DNA of 11,639 bases from an uncultured Terriglobus sp. Lineage in GTDB: Bacteria; Acidobacteriota; Terriglobia; Terriglobales; Acidobacteriaceae. The stretch is taken from positions 1 to 11,639 of the forward strand of contig CALMRM010000123.1 of NCBI GenBank assembly GCA_937871605.1, read 5' to 3'. Position numbers and translations under genes: made by a program. Under the pieces are notes generated by a model that searched no databases, was not told where the DNA came from, and worked only from the letters and a program-made list of their open reading frames with translations. Of the stretch, positions 6,259 through 11,639 are shown piece by piece; positions within the stretch are counted from its first letter, which is position 1, and each line of letters begins with the position of its first letter.

Positions 6259-7677
6259 CTAGTGAGAGGTGCCGCTGTCGCCGTTGCGGACAGCCATACT
6301 CTTCACATTCGACATCAGATCCGACATTTTCATACCGCTTAGGGCCTCAAAGAGCGCGGGCACCTGCGCGGCAATTTCGGTCATTTCACCGGTCAGCTTG
6401 TGCGCCCCGATATTGCCTTCGCTGCCCGTAGAAACAATGGTGATCTTGTCGACTTTGCTTAGAGGCTCACTCATGGCGCGAACCACTTCCGCCATATTCG
6501 TGATGAGCTTATCGACCACTGCAGCCTGCGACCACTCCTGGTACGCCTCCGCCTTTACGTTCATCGCCTTGGCTTCTGCCTCACCCTTCTGGAAGATGAT
6601 GGCGGCTTCCGCCTCGCCCTGGACACGGATGGCCGAGGCGCGTCCTTCAGCCTCTGCAATGAGACGTGCCCGCTCAGCACCGGCCATGTTTTCAATGCGT
6701 TGCTTGTCGATCTCAGACCGCTTCAGGACGGTGGCAATTAATTCCTTCTCATTGCGCATGATCTCGGCTTCCTGCACCTTGACCTGGCCTTCCTTCTCGA
6801 TCTGCTGCACCCGCACATGCTCTGCGATCACCTTCTGCTGCATGACATTGGTCTGCAGTTCGTATGCCTTGTCGGCCTGCGCTTCCTGCCTGCGCGACTG
6901 CTCTGTAAACTGCGCTTTCTGGATGTCGAGGTCGCGCTGTGCCTCTGCCTGCTTGGCGAGTGACGCCGTTTCTGCGATGACACGGTCCTGGTCTGAAGCA
7001 GCCTTTGCCACCGCAGCTTCACGCAGCGCGTTGGCGCGGCGAATTGCGGTGTCGCGCTCCGCTTCGGCCGATGCGATTTCGGCGTCCCGCTTGATGCGAG
7101 CCACGTCCGGCCGCCCCATGTTGGTGATGTACTCGTTCTTGTCGCGGACCTCGCGAATGGTGAAGCTCACCACTTCCAAGCCCATCTTGCTCATGTCGCC
7201 TGCGCAGGTGGAACGCATCCGCTCCGCCACCATCTCCGGCTCCTTTACGATTTGTTCCACCGTGAGCTGGCCGATGATGCCACGCAGGTGGCCTTCCATC
7301 ACAAGCCTAATCAGACCCTCACGCTGGTCCGGCGATTTGGTCAGGAACTGCTCCGCCGCGGTGAGAATGGATTCCTGATCGGAACGCACCTTGATCTGTG
7401 CCACCGCTTCCACGGTCACAGCGACGCCCTGGCGGGTGTACAAGTCCTGCTGCGGCGCAACGTCAAAACTCATCAGTTCCAACGAGAGTTCGCGAGCATG
7501 CTCAACAACGGGAAAGATCACCGTGCCGTGGCCCTTGATCACGCGCGGCCCTCGGAAGCCGAAGACAATGAGTGCTTCGTTGGGGCCGGCTTTGCGAAAC
7601 ATGCGGGCAAGCACGGTTAAGAGAACGACGGTCACCAACACAATAAGACCGATCACAATCACTGCCGGGTTCGGCAT
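6259..7677 (-). CDS. Flotillin (FloT/YqiK-like SPFH-domain protein)
   Basis: The product is 472 residues. A single N-terminal membrane segment (about residues 5-24, AVIVIGLIVLVTVVLLTVLA) is followed by an SPFH/band-7 domain (about 31-205: GPNEALIVFGFRGP, FDVAPQQDLYTRQGV, EVRDKNEYITNMG). Next comes a long heptad-rich coiled coil (about 205-390) with the E-A repeats that mark flotillins (EAEGRASAIRVQGEAEAA). The C-terminal part matches flotillin tails involved in oligomerisation. Flotillins organise ordered lipid microdomains in the inner membrane, where hopanoids are often the ordering lipid. The start at 7677 is preferred over ATG 7701 because AAGAGG lies 4 bases ahead of it and because it places the membrane segment at the N-terminus. 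The YqiJ-like gene ends 68 bases upstream; a YqiJ/YuaF-type partner next to a flotillin is the standard arrangement (yqiJ-yqiK in E. coli, yuaF-yuaG in Bacillus). Confidence 0.92.
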   Translation of the reverse strand: MPNPAVIVIGLIVLVTVVLLTVLARMFRKAGPNEALIVFGFRGPRVIKGHGTVIFPVVEHARELSLELMSFDVAPQQDLYTRQGVAVTVEAVAQIKVRSDQESILTAAEQFLTKSPDQREGLIRLVMEGHLRGIIGQLTVEQIVKEPEMVAERMRSTCAGDMSKMGLEVVSFTIREVRDKNEYITNMGRPDVARIKRDAEIASAEAERDTAIRRANALREAAVAKAASDQDRVIAETASLAKQAEAQRDLDIQKAQFTEQSRRQEAQADKAYELQTNVMQQKVIAEHVRVQQIEKEGQVKVQEAEIMRNEKELIATVLKRSEIDKQRIENMAGAERARLIAEAEGRASAIRVQGEAEAAIIFQKGEAEAKAMNVKAEAYQEWSQAAVVDKLITNMAEVVRAMSEPLSKVDKITIVSTGSEGNIGAHKLTGEMTEIAAQVPALFEALSGMKMSDLMSNVKSMAVRNGDSGTSH

Positions 7678-7745
7678 AATGCCTCTTTCGTGGAACAACA
7701 TGGGTGCTGCGTGTTCTTTGTACTGCTGTCGCGGCGTCGCGGCCG

Positions 7746-8306
7746 TTACAGTTCAAACTCATTCCAGGGCCGTACGTAGGCGATGCCCTCGTCGTAACGC
7801 AGAACAATCACCTCTGCGTCACGGCCGATACTTGTTTCGTCTGCCGAACGGGCCGGCGAAGACCGGAGCACACCCAGTTGCGAGTACAGAATTTCTCCCG
7901 TCCGGCCCTCGCCAAGCGGTCCGGAGACCCTGCCAACAACTCCCGTGATCGCAGTCTCTTCCGCGGAGAGGGCGCGCTCATGGGATAGCAGAATCGTCGA
8001 CAAAAACCAGAAGATTAAACTCCCTCCCACCAGCCCGCTCAGCATGGCCAGCAACAGCGTGCTCCAGGCGTACCTGCCCGCGTGCCGCTCCAGCAGGTAT
8101 CCTGCACCGCCAAACCAGCACAGAAACGCGGTAAACGTGAAGCCGTTCAAGGCCGGTGTGCTGGCAGAGTGCGGGTGACCGGCACCGGTATGCGTGCCAG
8201 GCCAGCGCACATGCACGTGTCCATGTCCCGCACCCGTGACGGCAGACAGGAGACCCAGCAGCAAGCCAACGCAAAAACAGCACAGATAGAACAGACTCCA
8301 GGTCAT
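7746..8306 (-). CDS. YqiJ/NfeD-like membrane protein with OB-fold tail
   Basis: The product is 186 residues. It has a first hydrophobic span (about 4-24), a His-rich loop (H28, H30, H32, H39, H44, H46), and two further spans: NGFTFTAFLCWFGGAGYLL and one ending LIFWFLSTILL. The soluble C-terminal part, about 75 residues, is beta-rich (ITGVVGRVSGPLGEGRTGEI, then DAEVIVLRYDEGIAYVRPW) and suits the OB fold of the NfeD/YqiJ/YuaF families. The AFLCWFGGAGYLLE segment is typical of the YqiJ type. These proteins partner flotillins, and the next gene downstream is a flotillin. The start is secure: AGGAGGAA lies just ahead, and the ATG overlaps the regulator's stop as ATGA, which implies translational coupling. 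The exact subfamily is not certain without a profile search. The His-rich loop is unusual in my memory of the family. Confidence 0.8.
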   Translation of the reverse strand: MTWSLFYLCCFCVGLLLGLLSAVTGAGHGHVHVRWPGTHTGAGHPHSASTPALNGFTFTAFLCWFGGAGYLLERHAGRYAWSTLLLAMLSGLVGGSLIFWFLSTILLSHERALSAEETAITGVVGRVSGPLGEGRTGEILYSQLGVLRSSPARSADETSIGRDAEVIVLRYDEGIAYVRPWNEFEL

Positions 8307-8842
8307 TTCTTCCTCCTGGACGCCTTCACGGCTGCAGGTGGCTGCGAAGGAGAAGTTTGCACAGGTGCGGTATCGGCAGCCGGGCGCAAAATCGCGAGCA
8401 TCCGCTGCACCAACGTAGGGGTTTCAAGTACGGATTGCAACAGGAGGAGGCAACGACGCGAATCATCATGCTGTGCGATGGCTCGCAGCGCCTGGCAGAG
8501 CTCAGGGTCACGATCAAAGCGGTCAGACCCTGCAATGAGCCAGAGATCGAGACTATCCTCTTGCGTGCGCAGATCGGACATCAACTCTGCGTTATAGCCT
8601 TCAGGGTCTTCCACCAGATAGCCGGGATGCACCTTAAAGAACTTTGCCAGGAGCAGCCGGGTTGTATTTGTAAGGTGCGGCCGCTTGCCAGACTCGATTT
8701 GTGAAAGGTAGCTCTGGCTGATGGACTCACCCATCTCGGCAGCGATCGCCTTCATGAGCTCCTGCTGCGTCATCGCTCGATGCATGCCGCGAAGGCTACC
8801 CTCCACCTCGCGCAAATACTTCAACTTGTCACAGAGCTTCAT
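8303..8842 (-). CDS. XRE-family transcriptional regulator, first gene of the flotillin/PspA operon
   Basis: The product is 179 residues. The N-terminal 80 residues form an XRE-type helix-turn-helix: LCDKLKYLREVEG, a basic linker, MTQQELMKAIAAEMG, then the recognition-helix region ISQSYLSQIESGKRPHLTN, and a closing helix TTRLLLAKFFKVHPGYLVEDP. The extended first helices and the YLSQIESGKR / FF-KV-x-P-x-YL-x-EDP pattern recall SinR and EspR regulators. The C-terminal ~95 residues are helical with a basic end (SRRKK) and match no sensor domain I know. The start at 8842 (MKLCDKL) is chosen because it follows the predicted promoter; the longer frame to 8911 would translate through the promoter and operator as an isoleucine-rich stretch. 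The predicted 5' UTR is only about 15 bases, without a clear ribosome binding site. Its stop overlaps the YqiJ-like start (ATGA). Autoregulation through the dyads in its promoter is likely. Confidence 0.88.
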   Translation of the reverse strand: MKLCDKLKYLREVEGSLRGMHRAMTQQELMKAIAAEMGESISQSYLSQIESGKRPHLTNTTRLLLAKFFKVHPGYLVEDPEGYNAELMSDLRTQEDSLDLWLIAGSDRFDRDPELCQALRAIAQHDDSRRCLLLLQSVLETPTLVQRMLAILRPAADTAPVQTSPSQPPAAVKASRRKK

Positions 8843-8856
8843 GGCTGTATTACCAA

Positions 8857-8885
8857 TTGCGATGATTATATCGCAAATTGCAATT
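8857..8885. promoter_or_regulatory. Operator: inverted repeat TTGCGAT-N6-ATCGCAA plus AATTGCAATT palindrome
   Basis: TTGCGAT (8857-8863) and ATCGCAA (8870-8876) form a perfect 7-bp inverted repeat around a 6-base centre that holds most of the -10 box. Next to it is the 10-bp palindrome AATTGCAATT (8876-8885), which fills the -10/-35 spacer. ATTGCGAT (8856-8863) and ATTGCAAT (8877-8884) are direct copies 21 bp apart, two helical turns. A protein bound here would block RNA polymerase; the adjacent XRE regulator is the obvious candidate. Confidence 0.7.
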
Positions 8886-8893
8886 CGATGCAA
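8865..8893 (-). promoter_or_regulatory. Promoter of the XRE-YqiJ-flotillin-PspA operon
   Basis: On the minus strand there is a perfect -10 box TATAAT (plus-strand 8865-8870). Exactly 17 bases upstream is TTGCAT (plus-strand 8888-8893) as a modest -35. The expected transcription start, near 8858, lies 15 or so bases before the regulator's ATG. Confidence 0.7.
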
Positions 8894-8979
8894 GGCAATG
8901 AGGATAGCCACCCTTGAGACAGCGCCAGGTGCTTCTCTGGATGTGTCGGCGCTCTGCCGGCAGCCTGGTGTCCGCCGGG

Positions 8980-11601
8980 CTAGAACAGCCGCTCTGCCCG
9001 GCGGATGTTGCCTGCCGTGCCGATGTTGACGAGTGTGAAGTTGAAGCGGTAGCTGTTCTCGTTGCGCACGGTGCCCAGTTCGTATTTGCGGTACTCCACG
9101 GCAAAGCCGCAGCAGTTCCAGTTGTAGGCGAACTGGCCGGTAGCGTACTGGATTTGCGGGGCGCGGACCACGTGCGCCGTGGTGGACTGCGGCTGCACAG
9201 CGCTTAGGTCCAGGCCCACATTGGTGGCAATGCTGAGGCCGGGCTTGGTGGGCGTGCCATAGCCCAGCAGCAGCCGTAGCTGCGAAAAGTCAGACGTGGG
9301 CGAGGCGATGGTGTTCGTACCGGTGCCGGTCCCGATGTTGAAGCGGCCTGGCGCGTTGAGCCGAGCATGGCTTACACCGCCAAAGTAGTTGCCATTGTGG
9401 TAGTCGAGAAACGTGTTGCTCTGCGTGAACTTGCCCGCGTGGGTGTCGTAGTTCATGTCCCACTCCAGGTCGATGTGGTCGGTGGCGCTGAGCTTCATTT
9501 CTGACACGATGGGTGACGCGGCACGGTTGTCGGTCAGAAAGGCGACGCCGCTCAGGTCGAGCGTGGAGTCCAGCACGTTGCGGCGCCCATTGACGATGAC
9601 GCCGCCAAAACTGGGGTCGAAGTAGGCGCGCTGCACGAGCCGCCAGCGCAGGGTTTCGCGAGCGCCGCCGCAGGTGCCGTCGGTCTGGTTGGGCTCCTCG
9701 TCCGGAGCGCAGTCGCGCAGCTTGGCGGGCCGCAGGAACAGCCGCTGGGTCACGCCGTACTCCAGCTCGTTCTTGTTGCTCACCACGTCGGTGTCGTCAA
9801 AGCGCAGGGTGCGCTGGAAGTCGTTGACGCCGGTGGCGTAGCGGTAGTTCAGCTCCGGCTCAATGGTGTGCTTTGCCTGGCGGCCCAGGAACCTGGCCAG
9901 AACACCCGTGTCAAAGGTGCGCTCCAGCACGGGGGCGCGCACCTCGAACTCGGCCTCGGTCAGTAGGCGATTCAGGCTGGGGGCAGCCTCCGTGGGCGGT
10001 GGACCGGGCAGTGGGGTGGCTGCTCGCGAGTGATGGTACCAGGTGTCACGCAGGCCAACGGTGGGCCGGAAATGGAAGCCGCCCAGCGCAAACGGCAGCG
10101 CCAGGCGCGGGTGAATGTCCAGGCGGCTCACAAAGTCCGAGGCAAAGCCCGTTTGCGCCACGGCGGTGCCCTGCGTGCGCTTGAGTGCGGTGAACTGCGA
10201 GGTGGCGCTCCACACCAAGGGGGTGTTGCCCAGTTGCCGCTCGACGACTTCGCCACTCAACAGCGGCGCGTGGAAGATGCGGATCTGTTCTCCCAAGCTG
10301 ACGATTTTGAGGCCCTGGTAGCGGTCGAACTCGGCAGCCGCAACATAGCCGTTTTGCGCGTGCTGGCCGTACGCGTAGGAGGTGATGTCGGACGAGACGG
10401 CCTGGTTGAAGTTCTCGGTGAATGCCTCGCGGTAGATGTAGCTGCTGAGGTACTCCGCGTTGGCCGCCACGCGGGTATGCGGGCTGAAGTCGCGGCGACC
10501 GCTGAGCAGGAGGTCCTCGCCGCCCTGATTCACGTAGGTGGTGGCCGCCGGGTTCGCGGCCGTCGGTGTCGCCTGATAGTACCCACGGTCCAGCAGGCCG
10601 GAGTAACGTGCGTTCACAAAGTCTTGGCCACGGCCGCGATAGGTGAACCTGGCGGCCTGCTGCCAGCCTCGGCTGCTGTAGTACTGCGCGCCCACCACCA
10701 AGTCTGCGGAGCGGCCCAGCGGCATGTAGATTTCCTCGCCCAGTACAAAGCCCTTCTTGGACGAGTTGCCCACGATGGGGATGAGAAAGCCTCCCTGCCG
10801 TTCGCCCTCGCGCGTGGGGTGCGTGACATACGGCAGCAGTAAGACAGGCAGGTTGAACAGCCGGAAGGTGGTGCGGCCGGCGGCAGCCTTGCCGTCGTTG
10901 ATGGCGAAGTGATGTGACGTTAACTGCCAGTCCGGATGGGGCAGTTGGCAGCTGGTGACGGTGCCGTCGTACAGGTCAAACTGACCGGGGCCGCGCTTGA
11001 CAACGCGTTTGCCGGTGAACAGGAAGGGATTGCTGTTGGTGTACACGGTGCTGCTGCCCCGGCGCTGCATGCCGATGGAGCCCTCCACGTCGTAGAACGT
11101 GCCGGTTTCGGTGCGGATATTGAACTCGGCATGACTCGCGCGGATGGTTTCGTCGTCGCTCGAGCTATAAACGTGCAGGTGCCCGGCCGCTTCCACGTCG
11201 CCGTTGCTGCTGTTGTAGCGGACGTGGTCTGCCTCCACGCGGTAGGTGCCGTACTCCATGTGGACGTCGCCTTCCAGCAGCAGGGTGTCGCCGTCGCGGC
11301 TCTGGTGCAGGCTCTCCAGGATGACGTTGCCCCCAGCCTTGAGCGGCACAGGCACGGCGATGGGCAGGGTGTCGGAGAGGGGCGCGTCCGGCAGGTCTGC
11401 CGGCGGCGTCGTACCCGGTTCAGCAGATGTGCTGTTCCGGGTTGCATTCGCAGGTGCCTCGCTGGTTACCCTTTGTGCACGGCCCACCCCTGTGGACAGT
11501 GTGAGCAACGTGATACACCACACAAGAGACAGGAACACAGGCGCAGGCACATGCCGCCGCCGCGCGACGGGTACAACCTCGTGGTGGTGCGCAACTGTCA
11601 C
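8980..11601 (-). CDS. lptD: LptD (OstA/Imp), LPS-assembly outer-membrane protein
   Basis: The product is 873 residues from GTG 11601. It inserts lipopolysaccharide into the outer leaflet of the outer membrane together with the lipoprotein LptE. The signal peptide is about residues 18-42 (VFLSLVWCITLLTLSTG, then GRAQ). The OstA/LptA-like N-domain follows (about 90-245: GDTLLLEGDVHMEYG, YRVEADHVRYN, TFYDVEG, DGTVTSCQLPHPDW). LPVLLLPYVTHP and RQGGFLIP mark the start of the barrel; the remainder is beta-strand-rich and ends in phenylalanine (RRAERLF), an outer-membrane insertion signal. Cysteines are C218, C631, C644, C830 and C831, plus C29 in the signal peptide. C218 and the C830-C831 pair match the E. 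coli disulfide positions. The start is uncertain: GTG 11601 lacks a good ribosome binding site, the frame remains open to the window edge, and the n-region is long, so the true start may lie outside. Confidence 0.93.
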   Translation of the reverse strand: MTVAHHHEVVPVARRRHVPAPVFLSLVWCITLLTLSTGVGRAQRVTSEAPANATRNSTSAEPGTTPPADLPDAPLSDTLPIAVPVPLKAGGNVILESLHQSRDGDTLLLEGDVHMEYGTYRVEADHVRYNSSNGDVEAAGHLHVYSSSDDETIRASHAEFNIRTETGTFYDVEGSIGMQRRGSSTVYTNSNPFLFTGKRVVKRGPGQFDLYDGTVTSCQLPHPDWQLTSHHFAINDGKAAAGRTTFRLFNLPVLLLPYVTHPTREGERQGGFLIPIVGNSSKKGFVLGEEIYMPLGRSADLVVGAQYYSSRGWQQAARFTYRGRGQDFVNARYSGLLDRGYYQATPTAANPAATTYVNQGGEDLLLSGRRDFSPHTRVAANAEYLSSYIYREAFTENFNQAVSSDITSYAYGQHAQNGYVAAAEFDRYQGLKIVSLGEQIRIFHAPLLSGEVVERQLGNTPLVWSATSQFTALKRTQGTAVAQTGFASDFVSRLDIHPRLALPFALGGFHFRPTVGLRDTWYHHSRAATPLPGPPPTEAAPSLNRLLTEAEFEVRAPVLERTFDTGVLARFLGRQAKHTIEPELNYRYATGVNDFQRTLRFDDTDVVSNKNELEYGVTQRLFLRPAKLRDCAPDEEPNQTDGTCGGARETLRWRLVQRAYFDPSFGGVIVNGRRNVLDSTLDLSGVAFLTDNRAASPIVSEMKLSATDHIDLEWDMNYDTHAGKFTQSNTFLDYHNGNYFGGVSHARLNAPGRFNIGTGTGTNTIASPTSDFSQLRLLLGYGTPTKPGLSIATNVGLDLSAVQPQSTTAHVVRAPQIQYATGQFAYNWNCCGFAVEYRKYELGTVRNENSYRFNFTLVNIGTAGNIRRAERLF

Positions 11602-11639
11602 AGCCAGGTTCCATTCTACGAAAGTGAGACCGACGACGT

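Noticed and set aside
6269..7378. 369-codon plus-strand frame opposite flotillin
   Set aside because: Serine/alanine/arginine-rich antisense shadow of the flotillin coiled coil, with no ribosome binding site or domain pattern.
8843..8911. Longer XRE protein starting at 8911
   Set aside because: The added 23 residues are encoded by the promoter and operator; the isoleucine-rich stretch simply translates the AT-rich dyads.

Overview
The window looks like chromosomal DNA from a GC-rich Gram-negative bacterium, most likely an acidobacterium of the Terriglobus/Granulicella/Edaphobacter type. The reasons are an LptD outer-membrane protein, a hopanoid-type glycosyltransferase, a lipoprotein with no recognisable family, and intergenic CGGC-TTTA-GCCG hairpins of the REP kind I associate with that phylum. 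The assignment is inference; there is no rRNA or other marker gene. I see no tRNA, rRNA, CRISPR array, insertion sequence or prophage gene.

Left part (1-2338, + strand). The window opens with the C-terminal end of a small cysteine-containing domain protein. A lipoprotein of unknown function follows, with a strong hairpin just ahead of its ribosome binding site. Next is about 440 bases without a convincing gene, holding a 14-copy, roughly 17-bp tandem repeat with a palindromic core (CTTTCGAAAG) that runs into three REP-like hairpins. A metallo-beta-lactamase-fold hydrolase of the RomA/NAPE-PLD-like type follows.

Middle (2339-5437, + strand). A non-coding stretch carries GCA/CACGC motifs repeated every 10-11 bp. 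It leads into an HpnI-like GT2/GT21 glycosyltransferase. After a further gap, which may hold a 33-codon membrane peptide on the minus strand, comes glyA (serine hydroxymethyltransferase).

Right part (5531-11639, - strand). Four genes form an apparent operon, read right to left: an XRE-family regulator, a YqiJ/NfeD-like membrane protein with a His-rich loop, a flotillin, and a PspA/IM30 protein. The regulator has a clear promoter with a perfect TATAAT -10 box, overlapped by a perfect inverted repeat, so autoregulation is likely. Regulator and YqiJ-like genes overlap by ATGA. Flotillin and pspA are separated by a hairpin. Upstream on the same strand is lptD (LPS assembly in the outer membrane), whose 5' end reaches almost to the window edge.

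The most interesting unit is the XRE-YqiJ-flotillin-PspA operon. It combines the flotillin/OB-fold membrane pair with the PspA membrane-repair protein under one dedicated regulator, and looks like a self-contained inner-membrane stress module. With lptD, the HpnI-like enzyme and a possible phospholipid-acting hydrolase nearby, much of the window concerns the cell envelope.
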